Source: Archangium gephyra
Lineage (GTDB): Bacteria; Myxococcota; Myxococcia; Myxococcales; Myxococcaceae
Reading direction: 5' to 3'
DNA: 64,000 bases
Assembly: GCF_001027285.1 (NCBI RefSeq)
Contig: NZ_CP011509.1
Coordinates: forward strand, 980,501 to 1,044,500
The notes beneath the pieces were generated by a model, which made no database searches, had not been told where the DNA came from, and saw only the letters and a list, made by a program, of their open reading frames with translations. The number at the start of each line of letters is the position of its first letter. Position 1 is the first letter of the stretch. Made by a program: the position numbers and the translations under genes. Of the stretch, positions 1-8,212 are shown piece by piece.

Positions 1-1173
1 GAGCTGGCGGTGCGTGGACAGGGTGAACTCCTCGAGGACCAGGTGCGTGAGCCCCAGGTGCGAGATGAGCTCGTGATAGTTGCCATCCGCCACCTGCACG
101 TGCAGGCGCGCCAGGCGCCAGGAGGTGCCGTCCGCCGGGGTGAAGATGGGGTTGGAGCGGCCCGGCGTCTGCGAGCACTGGATGGCCACCGCGCGCAGCT
201 TCCGGTCGGACTGGCTCGCGGCGGGCACGGCGAACAGGGCGAGCGGCGCTTCGATGTACTTCTGCCCGCCCGAGGTCTGTCCGGTGGGAATGCCCTGGAA
301 GACGGCGTAGTCCAGCAGGTAGAGCCGTCCCTCACTGCCCGCGCGCGCCAGGGAGTCCTCCGGGCCCATCACGGCCTGGAACTGCGCGTCCGTCACCGGG
401 AACTTCTCGGGGAGCGCGTCGATGCCCTGGAGCAGCACCGGGTTGGGTCCGGCCAGCCGCATGCGCGCGAAGATGAGGTCGGTCTCGTAGTTGCTGGCGA
501 CCGACGGCGGCTGCAGCAGCGAGAACTGGTCCGCGTAGTCGGCGAGCGACGCCGCCTGGCCGAACAGTCCCAGGTACCGCAGGAACAGCTCACCGGCCTC
601 GGACAGCAGCTTCTTGAGCAGGGTGTCGACGAGGTCGAGGATGTCCTGCCCGATGGAGGGCGCATCCAGCGCGGCCTGGGTGGCGAGCTCGGAGACCAGC
701 GCGACACCGGCGGTGTCTTCCAGTATCTGGCCCGCCGCCTTGAGCAGCGTCCGGGGGCGCTCGATGACACCGGCGATGATCGCCACACCCGGCGAGCGCG
801 GGGCCTGGTGGAGCCGGGCGGTCCGGTCCGACAGCCGGCTGAAGCCCTCCGTCAGGTCCTGGTGGAAGTCCTCGACCTTCTGGAGCTCCGGCTCGGACAG
901 GTTGGCGTCGTTCTGGATCGCCTCTCCGTTGTCGAAGAGCTTCGCGCCGATGGCCAGCACGTTGCCCAGCAACTGCAGCGCGGTGGTGGCGATGCCATCC
1001 AACCAGACGAAGGAGAAGGAGTCCTGACGGGGAACCTGGGCCGCGATCCCCAGCGGGCTCAGCCTGCTGTCGAAGTTGTAGGCGTAGACCTGCCGCTGGG
1101 TCGTGAGCGTGGCGAGGCGCTGCTGCTGCTGGGTGGGCGAGTCATTCTGCGGAAGGGAGGGAATGAGAGACAT
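1..1173 (-). CDS. Lipoxygenase family protein, N-terminal part (cut by window edge)
   Basis: This open frame runs leftward off the window, giving 391 N-terminal residues. It is recognised by its last visible stretch, where H367 and H372 form the HxxxxH iron-ligand pair, followed by T376-H377 and an E-F-x3-T-x-R-x-L tail, the core signature of lipoxygenases. The family uses a non-haem iron to add O2 to polyunsaturated fatty acids. The remaining ligands and C-terminal Ile lie outside the window. There is no signal peptide. The ATG follows an AGGAG ribosome site. It begins 59 bases after the stop of the repeat protein at 1233-2117 and may be in the same transcript as the BlaI/BlaR-type genes. 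The family call is firm; the substrate is unknown. Confidence 0.85.
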   Translation of the reverse strand, partial: MSLIPSLPQNDSPTQQQQRLATLTTQRQVYAYNFDSRLSPLGIAAQVPRQDSFSFVWLDGIATTALQLLGNVLAIGAKLFDNGEAIQNDANLSEPELQKVEDFHQDLTEGFSRLSDRTARLHQAPRSPGVAIIAGVIERPRTLLKAAGQILEDTAGVALVSELATQAALDAPSIGQDILDLVDTLLKKLLSEAGELFLRYLGLFGQAASLADYADQFSLLQPPSVASNYETDLIFARMRLAGPNPVLLQGIDALPEKFPVTDAQFQAVMGPEDSLARAGSEGRLYLLDYAVFQGIPTGQTSGGQKYIEAPLALFAVPAASQSDRKLRAVAIQCSQTPGRSNPIFTPADGTSWRLARLHVQVADGNYHELISHLGLTHLVLEEFTLSTHRQL

Positions 1174-1232
1174 GGCGCTCCTGGGTGGTGGGGCCATGCA
1201 TCATCACCTGGGTACCCTTCCTTCCCAACCCG

Positions 1233-2117
1233 CTACTCCTTGCGGCCGCTTCCCTTGTTCTTGGAAAGAGAGCGGACGTAGTTCCCGTCGATGCCGTGGA
1301 TGCGCATGCCCACGAGTTGCTCGATCGTGACATGGGGATATCCGGCTTCGCGCATCTCCTGGACGAACTTGGGAGTGACGCCGTGGATGCGCATGGACAT
1401 CAGCTCGTCCAGGGTGGGATTCGTGAAGCCCAGGCCCTTCACCTCGCGGACGAACTGCGCGTTCAGCCCGTGGATGCGCGTGGCCACCAGGTCATCGAAG
1501 TCCAGCTTGCGCAAGCCCAGGTCCGCCATCTCGCGGATGTGCTCCGGCGTCACGCCGTGGATGCGCGAGGCCACCACCTCCTCCAGCGTGAGCTTGTCGT
1601 AGCCAGCCGCCTTCAGGGCGCGGATGTGCTCGGGCGTCACCTGGAAGATGGCCACCTGGAGCAGCTCGTCATGGGACAGCTTCGCGTAGCCGAGCTCCGC
1701 GAGCGCCTTCACCCGCGCCGGTCCCAGGTCGAAGAGCGCGAGCTGCAATTGCTCGTCCGGGGTGATGTTCGTGTAGCCGAGCTTCCCCATCTCCTCGAGG
1801 TATGCGGCGCTCGGCTCGAAGGTGTAGTGGCCCGCGCCCTCGCCATTGGCGAAGCGGCCCTCGAAGCGCAGGGTGCCCGCCTCGCGGGCGAGCTGGAACT
1901 TCGTGTCCGCGCCATCCTGCGTGTTCAGCCCCTGGAAGGCGGAGCGGGGGATGCTCAGCCCCAGGTTTCCGTGCTCCTGGACGCGGAAGTTCATCTGCAA
2001 CGTGTCCTCGCGCGGGGTGGCCGTCCACGTGCCGCTCTTGGGCGCGGCCAGCGCGGAGAAGGTCCACAGCAGCAGGGTGGAGATGAGCAGCGCGTACGTC
2101 GTGCGTGGGGTGGTCAT
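1233..2117 (-). CDS. Exported protein with ~27-residue repeats like those of the neighbouring BlaR-type sensor
   Basis: The 294-residue protein has an N-terminal signal peptide ending near ALAA, then about 75 residues that look like a beta-rich module. The rest, from about residue 105, is a tandem array of seven degenerate ~27-residue units of the pattern GVTPEHIRxLKAAGYDKLx-EEVVA. The BlaR-type sensor encoded upstream (2221-4254) ends with an array of the same type, so the two repeat regions are related by duplication or act together. The ATG is preceded by AAGGAG. It lies 103 bases downstream of the sensor gene on the same strand. Helical solenoid-like repeats of this kind suggest binding rather than catalysis; no enzymatic motif is seen. 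The function is unknown. Confidence 0.8.
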   Translation of the reverse strand: MTTPRTTYALLISTLLLWTFSALAAPKSGTWTATPREDTLQMNFRVQEHGNLGLSIPRSAFQGLNTQDGADTKFQLAREAGTLRFEGRFANGEGAGHYTFEPSAAYLEEMGKLGYTNITPDEQLQLALFDLGPARVKALAELGYAKLSHDELLQVAIFQVTPEHIRALKAAGYDKLTLEEVVASRIHGVTPEHIREMADLGLRKLDFDDLVATRIHGLNAQFVREVKGLGFTNPTLDELMSMRIHGVTPKFVQEMREAGYPHVTIEQLVGMRIHGIDGNYVRSLSKNKGSGRKE

Positions 2118-2220
2118 GGTTCAGGCTCCTTCGGGGAACTTCGGGCAAAAGGGAGCCCGGCGGCGCGCGCGCGAGGCGCGGCCGGGGGCTCGTGGGAGGT
2201 GAGGGGAAGGGGACTGCCGG

Positions 2221-4254
2221 TTACTGCTTCTTGCGCAGCTGGCGGATGAAGTCCGCGTCCACGCCACTGCTGCGCAGGCGGATCAGCTCATCCACGGAGA
2301 GCTTGTCCAGGCCCTCGTCGCGCAGCTTGCGGATGAAGGCCGCGTCCACGCCCTGGGCGCGCATCTCCACCACCTGCTCCGCGGGGAGCTTGTCGAAACC
2401 CGCCTCGCGCAGGGTGCGCAGGTACTCCGGCGACACGCCGAGCGCCTTGAACTGCGTCAGGTCCTCGGCGGAGAGCTTGTCGTAGCCCGCGGCCTTCAGC
2501 GCCTGCACGTACTCGCCATTCACGCCGAGCGCACGCAGCTCGACGAGGTCGTCGAACTCCAGCTTGTCGTAGCCGGCGGAGCGCAGCTCGTTGATGAAAC
2601 GCTCGTCCACGCCGAGCGCCGCCGCCTGCGTCAGGTCGTCGGCGGAGAGCTTGCCGTAGCCGGCCGCCGCGAGCCCCTTCACGCGCTCGGGCGTCACGCC
2701 GACGTGCCGCATCTCCACCAGCTCCTCGGCGGTGGGCTTGCGGCCGAGGCTGGCCGTCATCTCCTTCACGTACTCGGGCGTCATGTCGGCGTGGCCGAAC
2801 TGCACCAGGTTGGCCACCGTGGGCTCATAGCCGAGCGACTCCAGCTCCTTCACCCGCTCGGGGGTCACCCCGGCCACCTTGAGCGCGACGAGCTGATCCA
2901 CCGAGAGCGGCTTGTCGCCCACGCGGGTGGTGTCCTCGTCCGAGTCGTAGTCCGAGTCCGGATCCTCATCCATGTCCCGCTTCCCGGAGCTCATCGGCTT
3001 CGCAGCAGGCGCGGGAGCGGGAGCGGGAGCAGGGGCGGGCGCCTGGGCGAGCATCAGCGCCGGCGGCGCGGGCGGGGCCATCAGCGGAGCGGGAGCCGCG
3101 GCGGGGACGGGGAACGCGGGCGCCATCGGAGCGCTCACGGGAGCGGGGGGCTCGGGGGCCTCGGCCGTCGCCGTGGGAGGCGCGGGGGGAAGGGCGAGGG
3201 CCACGAGGGGACCGGCCACGGCCACGCCGCTCATCAGCGTGACGAGCGAGGCCCCCGCCACCCAGCGCGAGGAGCAGCGCGTCGCGGGAGCGGCCACCAG
3301 CCGGCGGACGCGGTCCGTGAGCGAGCCACCCAGGGCGGACATGGCCGGGCTCGCCGTGCCGAGGGGCAGCACGCGCAGGGACTCGAGCGCGGTGAGGGCG
3401 CGGGCGTAGGAGATGGCATTGCCGCTGGTGCCCACGGCGATGTCGTCGCAGCAGTGCTCGCGCTCGACGCGGATGACGCGCGACATCCACCACACGGCCG
3501 GGTGGTAGAAGAGCAGCGTCTCCACCAGTGTCTGCACCAGGTTGACGGTGAAGTCGTAGCGGCGGATGTGGGCCAGCTCGTGGGCGAGCACCATCTCCAG
3601 CTGGCGGGCGGACAGTCCGGTGAGCGCCGTCACGGGCAGCAGCACCACCGGCCGCAGCCAGCCCACCGCCGCGGGCACGTCCAGCGCCGCCGAGCGCAGC
3701 AGCCGCACCGGGCGCGACATGCCCAGACGCCGCGCCAGACGCTCCAGCGCTTCCTGCCACTCGGCGGGCGCGGGCTCGGCCTCGCGCACCAGGCGGCGCA
3801 GCTTCAGCCACCCGGAGAGCAGCCGCAGCGACGACACCGTCACGCCCAGCGCCCACGCGAACACCAGCCAGTGCATGTGCTCGCCGAGCAACGGCAGCGC
3901 CCGCTCCAGCACGGGCGTGGGCCTGGCGGCGAGCGGGGCCACCGGGGAGCGCTGGTCCACCGCGCGCTCCAGCACGAAGCCGGGAGCCTGGGTGACAGGG
4001 GCGGTCCGCTTCAGGGAGGCGGGGGCGAGCGGAAGGGGCTCGGCCTTCTGGAGGGAGACGTAGTGGTGCCAGCCGGTGAGGGCGGGCAGCACGAGCAGGA
4101 GGGCCAGGGCGCCACAGGAGAGCAGGTAGCGCACGGAGGCCGCGCGGCGGTCGAGCACGCGCAGCGCCACCGCCAGCGCCACGGCCACGAGAGTGCCCTG
4201 CCACAGCAGGTGCAGCAACGCCCAACCCAGGGACTGCGACACGGCTCCGTTCAT
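2221..4254 (-). CDS. BlaR1/MecR1-type M56 membrane metalloprotease sensor with C-terminal repeat array
   Basis: This 677-residue protein starts with membrane helices (first about residues 6-50) and carries the M56 zinc motif H225-E-L-A-H229. M56 sensors of the BlaR1/MecR1 type cleave a partner BlaI/MecI repressor after sensing a signal. Instead of the penicillin-binding sensor domain, this one has an Ala/Pro-rich linker (about residues 340-430), an acidic stretch and, from about residue 448, eight or more ~27-residue repeats of the pattern LGV-x2-EYV-x2-LRAAGYDKLS. The input is therefore probably not a beta-lactam. I chose the ATG at 4254 because it overlaps the repressor stop in an ATGA, indicating translational coupling; a longer upstream reading frame exists but would run through the repressor gene. 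Confidence 0.9.
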   Translation of the reverse strand: MNGAVSQSLGWALLHLLWQGTLVAVALAVALRVLDRRAASVRYLLSCGALALLLVLPALTGWHHYVSLQKAEPLPLAPASLKRTAPVTQAPGFVLERAVDQRSPVAPLAARPTPVLERALPLLGEHMHWLVFAWALGVTVSSLRLLSGWLKLRRLVREAEPAPAEWQEALERLARRLGMSRPVRLLRSAALDVPAAVGWLRPVVLLPVTALTGLSARQLEMVLAHELAHIRRYDFTVNLVQTLVETLLFYHPAVWWMSRVIRVEREHCCDDIAVGTSGNAISYARALTALESLRVLPLGTASPAMSALGGSLTDRVRRLVAAPATRCSSRWVAGASLVTLMSGVAVAGPLVALALPPAPPTATAEAPEPPAPVSAPMAPAFPVPAAAPAPLMAPPAPPALMLAQAPAPAPAPAPAPAAKPMSSGKRDMDEDPDSDYDSDEDTTRVGDKPLSVDQLVALKVAGVTPERVKELESLGYEPTVANLVQFGHADMTPEYVKEMTASLGRKPTAEELVEMRHVGVTPERVKGLAAAGYGKLSADDLTQAAALGVDERFINELRSAGYDKLEFDDLVELRALGVNGEYVQALKAAGYDKLSAEDLTQFKALGVSPEYLRTLREAGFDKLPAEQVVEMRAQGVDAAFIRKLRDEGLDKLSVDELIRLRSSGVDADFIRQLRKKQ

Positions 4255-4646
4255 GGCGTCTCCTCCCCTTCCAGAGTGTCCAGCAGCTTGCGCAACTCGG
4301 CGAGCTCCTCCGCCGAGGCCTTCTTCGTCGACAGCGCCTGCATCGCCAGCTGCGCCGGGGAGCCTCCGAAGGCCCGGTCCAGCAGGTCCGTCACGAGCTG
4401 CCGCTGCGTCTTCTGCTGTGTCGCCCGTGCCTTGTAGACGTGGGCTCGCTGGGACTCGTCGCGCTCGACGAGCCCTTTTTCCGTCATGATCTGCATCAGC
4501 TTGAGCACCGTGGTGTAGCCGGTGCCCTCCTGGCCCTTGTTGAGGGCCTCGTGCACGTCTCGCACGGTGCTGGGGCCTCGCTCCCACAGCACCCGGAGGA
4601 TGCCCAGCTCCGCGTCCGTCGGGCGCGGCAGCGTCGGTTCACTCAT
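4251..4646 (-). CDS. BlaI/MecI-family transcriptional repressor
   Basis: A 131-residue winged-helix protein of usual BlaI/MecI length. The N-terminal DNA-binding part (about residues 8-80) contains the family hallmarks LGILRVLWERGPSTV and GYTTVLKLM, and the C-terminal half is the helical dimerisation region. It is the first gene of a unit with the M56 sensor at 2221-4254, sharing a 4-base ATGA overlap. Such repressors are inactivated by cleavage when the sensor fires. A -35/-10 promoter with two matching inverted repeats lies directly upstream (4679-4719), so autoregulation is very likely. GGGAGGGAG provides the ribosome site. Confidence 0.93.
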   Translation of the reverse strand: MSEPTLPRPTDAELGILRVLWERGPSTVRDVHEALNKGQEGTGYTTVLKLMQIMTEKGLVERDESQRAHVYKARATQQKTQRQLVTDLLDRAFGGSPAQLAMQALSTKKASAEELAELRKLLDTLEGEETP

Positions 4647-4678
4647 CGCGACTCCCTCCCGTCAGCTTTCTCCTCCTG

Positions 4679-4706
4679 AATATACGAAGGGGTTCGTAGA
4701 TGTCAA
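4679..4706 (-). promoter_or_regulatory. Sigma-70-type promoter of the BlaI/BlaR-type unit
   Basis: Reading leftward, a perfect TTGACA (4706-4701) is followed after 16 bases by TATATT (4684-4679). In such GC-rich DNA this near-consensus pair stands out. It would start transcription near 4672, leaving a leader of about 25 bases before the repressor ATG at 4646. The spacer is filled by an inverted repeat (see operator entry). Confidence 0.75.
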
Positions 4707-4719
4707 CGAAGACCTTCGT
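4684..4719. promoter_or_regulatory. Twin operators ACGAA-N4-TTCGT, likely BlaI-type repressor sites
   Basis: Two inverted repeats with identical half-sites and spacing lie side by side. Site 1 (4684-4697) is extended by one more pair to TACGAA-GGGG-TTCGTA and sits inside the -35/-10 spacer. Site 2 (4706-4719) lies just upstream of the -35. Their centres are 22 bases apart, about two helical turns, which suits cooperative binding of dimers. The position over the repressor's own promoter supports autorepression. Confidence 0.7.
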
Positions 4720-4772
4720 AGATGGTGGGAGGGTTCCCTGGAGGGGACTCCTGCACGGCTGCTCTGCTTACT

Positions 4773-5120
4773 TCACCACCGTCCGTTTTCCGGTGGAGGA
4801 AGCCGGGCGTACCGTGCGCTGGGGGTATTGCGTGCGAGCGGCTCCAGACGAACAGAGTAGCCCATCGCGTACACCACCTTGAAGAGCGTCAACTCGGTGG
4901 CGTTGGCCCTACCCGACTCAATCTTGCTGATCTCACTCTGGGGCACACCGGAGCGCTCGGACAGCTGGTGTTGAGTGAGGCCCTGGGCTTTGCGTGCCTC
5001 GGCAAGTTCCCGGGCGATGCGGAAGCGAGCGCGCTCGGCCTGGAGCGCGGCCTGAGCGGCAGGGCCCTCGCTGGCTGCCTCCTTCTCCACGAACGCCGTC
5101 AAGTCCTTGAGATTGCGCAT
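4773..5120 (-). CDS. HigA-like XRE-family antitoxin
   Basis: A 115-residue protein whose centre (about residues 45-95) is a Cro/C1-type helix-turn-helix, with the typical GLTQHQLSERSGVPQSEISK stretch. It follows a HigB-like toxin gene on the same strand (toxin first, as in higBA loci) after a gap of about 50 bases. I chose the ATG at 5120, which has a GGAGCG ribosome site; an in-frame ATG at 5159 would add 13 residues. Antitoxins of this type bind the toxin and repress the shared promoter. Confidence 0.8.
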   Translation of the reverse strand: MRNLKDLTAFVEKEAASEGPAAQAALQAERARFRIARELAEARKAQGLTQHQLSERSGVPQSEISKIESGRANATELTLFKVVYAMGYSVRLEPLARNTPSARYARLPPPENGRW

Positions 5121-5171
5121 CGCTCCTCCGCTGACCCCTACGATATTCCTATAACCCATAAACCGCCACGC

Positions 5172-5663
5172 CTACTTCCGCTCCTGGGGTTTCGCGGCAG
5201 TGGGCTGCTTCCTGGCCTTGGCCTTCTCGCGCTGTTTGAAAAGAGCCAGACGCTCCTCGGCGAGGGCGATCTGCCGTTGCTGGTGCTTCTTGGAGGGGTT
5301 CTGTCCCTTGTCGTACCCGTGAAGAACCAACGCCTTCTTCTGTCCGTGAGGATGGAAGAAGACGCGCAGGAGGATGTCCTCGCCCTCGTCTTCCGGATGG
5401 AGTTGTTTCGGGGCCTTGCCCACGCGCTTGAGCACCTGCTCCTCGCTTTGGCGGATACGCAGCTCGATGACACCGCCCCCGAGGTTCTTGCCGAAGTCGG
5501 TCCGCACGACGTCGGGCCCCATATAGGCGACGAGCTCCTCCAGCGCGGCGGTCACGGAGCGGCGCTGGGCCGGGGAGAGTTCTTTGGTGATCCACCTGAA
5601 GACGGGCGAGGAGCCATCTTCGTCTTCGTAGAAACCAACATCGTAGAGAGGGGTCTCGGGCAT
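5172..5663 (-). CDS. RelE/HigB-superfamily (phage Gp49-like) toxin
   Basis: A 163-residue protein. Its first ~115 residues match the Gp49-like/HigB pattern: an early Tyr-Asp-Val-x-Phe-Tyr strand, a helix containing ELVAYMGPDVVRTDFGKNLG, then ELRIRQSEEQVLKRV and a strand with ILLRVFFHPHGQKKALVLHG. RelE-superfamily toxins cleave mRNA at the ribosome. The tail is long, Lys/Gln-rich and probably unstructured. It precedes the XRE antitoxin, which supports the assignment. Residue-level activity cannot be judged by eye. Confidence 0.78.
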   Translation of the reverse strand: MPETPLYDVGFYEDEDGSSPVFRWITKELSPAQRRSVTAALEELVAYMGPDVVRTDFGKNLGGGVIELRIRQSEEQVLKRVGKAPKQLHPEDEGEDILLRVFFHPHGQKKALVLHGYDKGQNPSKKHQQRQIALAEERLALFKQREKAKARKQPTAAKPQERK

Positions 5664-5885
5664 GGCGCCAGGAAGAGCCGGATGGAGTGTGCGGTATCGG
5701 CTCTAGGCCGGGGCGGAGGGGACGGCCAGTCCGAGGACGTGTGACTTCGGGGCGGAAAATTGACGAGCAGGCCTGTTGCCGACTGTCTGCCTGGCCGCAC
5801 CCGGACCGTACTGGGAGGGGACTACCGGCACCTGGGAGCGCGCCCCACCTTCCGGGGAGATCGGAATGTGGAGCAGGAGGCCGCG

Positions 5886-6254
5886 ATGGCGGACAAGCGC
5901 AAGGGTGGAGCGGGGAAGCAGAAGCGCACGGTGGTGCGCCGGCGCCGGACGGCGGGGAGCACCGCGGGACGCATCGCGGTGCGCCGGGATACCGCTCCGT
6001 ATCGCAGCGTCGCGATGGACGAGCACTCCGTGCAGGTGCGCGAGCAGATCAACGCCGCGCTCGCCGAGGCCCGGCGGATGCGCGAGGACATCGAGCAGCG
6101 CATCGAGGAGCGTCTGAAGGAGGATGACCAGGGGACGCCCGGTCAGGTCATGTCCCGGCTGACGGCCGAGTCCCGCCTGCACATGGTCAGGCCCCCGGGG
6201 CTCGACGCCCGTGGAAAGAGCGAGGACAAGGGCCGCTCGAAGAGCTCGAAGTAG
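5886..6254 (+). CDS. Small highly basic hypothetical protein
   Basis: A 122-residue protein preceded by a strong GGAGCAGGAGG ribosome site; this decides the ATG at 5886 rather than the upstream in-frame ATG at 5760. The first ~35 residues are Lys/Arg-rich (KRKGGAGKQKR, VVRRRRT), the middle (about 45-80) is a charged helix likely to coil, and the tail is Lys/Ser-rich. The composition suggests nucleic-acid or polyanion binding, but no family is recognised. It ends 12 bases before a perfect hairpin shared with the convergent gene at 6314. Confidence 0.7.
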   Translation: MADKRKGGAGKQKRTVVRRRRTAGSTAGRIAVRRDTAPYRSVAMDEHSVQVREQINAALAEARRMREDIEQRIEERLKEDDQGTPGQVMSRLTAESRLHMVRPPGLDARGKSEDKGRSKSSK

Positions 6255-6266
6255 GGGACGGCCCAC

Positions 6267-6295
6267 CGGCTCCAGCCAGGACGGCGCTGGAGCCG
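6267..6295. terminator. Bidirectional hairpin terminator between convergent genes
   Basis: A perfect 10-base stem (CGGCTCCAGC at 6267-6276 with GCTGGAGCCG at 6286-6295) and a 9-base loop lie between the stop at 6254 (+) and the stop at 6314 (-). There is no clear U-tract, which is common in high-GC genomes. Confidence 0.7.
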
Positions 6296-6313
6296 TGGGG
6301 AAACGTCAGTGCC

Positions 6314-8026
6314 TCAGTAGGCGGTGCCGTTGGCGCGCTTGCCGGGCGAGGACGCGGCGCTCGACAGGGTGGTGTGCAGCACGAAGGTGCCGCCGCTGGT
6401 GGCATCTGGGCTGCGGTTCATGGACACGCCGTCCGTGCCCGAGAGCGACGAGGGATAGGTGGTGGTGTCCACTGTCGTGCCCGAGGCGTTCTTCAGCGTC
6501 ACGGTGTCGCCGCTGTTGCCCAGCGTGAGGCCGCCCGTGGTGGAGGCCACCGCGTTGACCGTGCCCGTGGGGATGCCCGCGGCGGCGCCGAACACGACAA
6601 TCGCCTTGCCTGCGGCGAGCGAGGTGCCGCTCGCGAAGGTGTGGCGCACGCCCGCGCCGTCCAGGAGCGTCCAGCCGGAGAGGTCCGCGGCCGTGCCGCC
6701 CGAGTTGACGAGCTCCACGAACTCACCGTTCACGTCCGAGCCGGCCTCGTTGGCGAGGATCTCGTTGATGAACACCACGGCCGCGCCGCCCCCGCCGCCG
6801 GAGGTGGTGATGGAGAAGTTCGCGTTGCTGGTGTCGGTGATGGCGGAGTTGGAGGCATCGCTCACGCGCACCTTGGCGGTGGTGGTGGCGGTGCTCGGGA
6901 CCGTCCAGCCGTAGAAGCCGGTGGAGGCCGAGAAGCTCGAGGTGATGGTGCTCCAGGTGGTGCCATCGAGCGTGTACTCGAGCTTCACGTTCGTCACGCC
7001 CGTGGCCGTCCAGGAGATGCTCTGGGGGCTGCCGGCCGCCCAGCTCTCGCCGCCGTTGGGCGAGCCCACCGTGATGCTCGCGGTGGTGGTGTCGGACGGG
7101 ATGAGGAAGTCCTTGATGACGGCCATGTGCTGCATGTTGGTGGCGCCGCTGTCGGCGGCCAGCGCGGGAGAGATCTCGGAGATGGGCGAGTACACGCGGG
7201 TGTCGATCACCGTGCCGGCGGCGAAGGAGCTGGCGCCGATGACGGTGGACGTCTGGTAGGCGCGCAGGTCCGCGTCCACGAGCACGTGGTCATACGGGCT
7301 GCCACGGCTGGCGTTGGTGTTGGTGTTGCCGTTGCGGTCGGCCGGGTAGGGGCTGGCGGTGCTCACCACCTGGGAGAAGGTGGAGAAGCAGGACTCGCTG
7401 CGGCTGCTGGTGTTGAAGTCACCGGCGATGACCAGGTAGTCCGTCGTGGGGACGTTGCTCTTGATGAAGTTGACGAGGTTGGTGGCCTCGGTGTTGCGCA
7501 CGGTGCTGCTGGTGGTGAGCAGGTGCACGCTGATGACCCAGAGATCCTTGGGCCCCGGCACGTCGATGCGCGCCCAGGCGAAGTCGCGGTTGGACACCTG
7601 AGTGTCGTCCCACTCGCCCGAGGCGACGATGGGGTAGCGGCTGATGATGCCGTTGGGGATCTGCGCGCCGGCCTCGCGGTAGTAGGAGAAGCCCGTGCCG
7701 AAGGCGGTGTCGACGAAGCCGCGGATGGCGCTCGCCGAGTTGTCCCCGTAGTTGAACTCCTGGATGGCGACGACGTCCGGCCGGGTGCCCTGGAAGATGC
7801 GGGTGCCGTGGCCCGGGTCGTAGCTCTGCAGGGTGCCGCTGGTGGTGTTGGCCGCCATCACGCGCAGCCGCACGCTCAGCGGGGCCTCCTGGGTGCCCAG
7901 GGTGTCGTCACCGGCCTCCTCTGGCGGCAGGCCACCGCAGGCCGCCAGCGTGAGGGAGAGCACGGCCGCCAGCAGACGGCGGTCGAGGCGCGTGGGCCTC
8001 GACGCGGAGGTTTCTGTCTTTCGCAC
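6314..8026 (-). CDS. Secreted lipoprotein: endonuclease/exonuclease/phosphatase domain plus lamin-tail domain
   Basis: A 570-residue exported protein. The GTG start at 8026 gives a compact lipoprotein signal (LTLAAC) and has AGGAA upstream; a longer ATG frame begins at 8083. Residues about 45-310 form an endonuclease/exonuclease/phosphatase (EEP) fold with the metal motif GDFN, YDHVLVD and a late Asn-Met-Gln-His. Residues about 320-410 form an Ig-like module (GGESWAAGS..ISW). Residues about 415-540 are a lamin-tail (LTD) domain with INEILANEAG and the GEFVELVN core. EEP enzymes cut DNA or phosphodiesters; the LTD is often attached to secreted nucleases. A second secreted EEP protein with different C-terminal modules lies at 44886-46823. 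Confidence 0.88.
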   Translation of the reverse strand: MRKTETSASRPTRLDRRLLAAVLSLTLAACGGLPPEEAGDDTLGTQEAPLSVRLRVMAANTTSGTLQSYDPGHGTRIFQGTRPDVVAIQEFNYGDNSASAIRGFVDTAFGTGFSYYREAGAQIPNGIISRYPIVASGEWDDTQVSNRDFAWARIDVPGPKDLWVISVHLLTTSSTVRNTEATNLVNFIKSNVPTTDYLVIAGDFNTSSRSESCFSTFSQVVSTASPYPADRNGNTNTNASRGSPYDHVLVDADLRAYQTSTVIGASSFAAGTVIDTRVYSPISEISPALAADSGATNMQHMAVIKDFLIPSDTTTASITVGSPNGGESWAAGSPQSISWTATGVTNVKLEYTLDGTTWSTITSSFSASTGFYGWTVPSTATTTAKVRVSDASNSAITDTSNANFSITTSGGGGGAAVVFINEILANEAGSDVNGEFVELVNSGGTAADLSGWTLLDGAGVRHTFASGTSLAAGKAIVVFGAAAGIPTGTVNAVASTTGGLTLGNSGDTVTLKNASGTTVDTTTYPSSLSGTDGVSMNRSPDATSGGTFVLHTTLSSAASSPGKRANGTAY

Positions 8027-8212
8027 GATGTCGATTCCTGCCCCGGGACCCGGGAGCGGTGGGAGGGTTCGCGGAGACGCCACGTCTCCTCGGTGAAGCA
8101 GGCGAACGTCCGCCCGCTCCTCCTCCTCTCGTTATCGGCGAAAAAGCGAACTTTGTTGCGTGACGCTGTGTGAATTCCGCTACGGCTCAATGGGTGAGCG
8201 GAAACGGTGCAC

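Noticed and set aside
3005-3045. GGGAGC/GGGAGCG tandem repeat as a separate repeat feature
   Set aside because: It encodes the Ala/Pro linker of the BlaR-type sensor and is explained by the coding sequence.
2704-4437. Long open frame on the + strand opposite the BlaR-type gene
   Set aside because: It is a GC-rich mirror of the true gene: no ribosome site, no family signs and His/Arg/Gly-heavy composition. The same holds for other long opposite-strand frames, such as 10561-13443, 14018-16147, 16116-18410 and 28563-31400.
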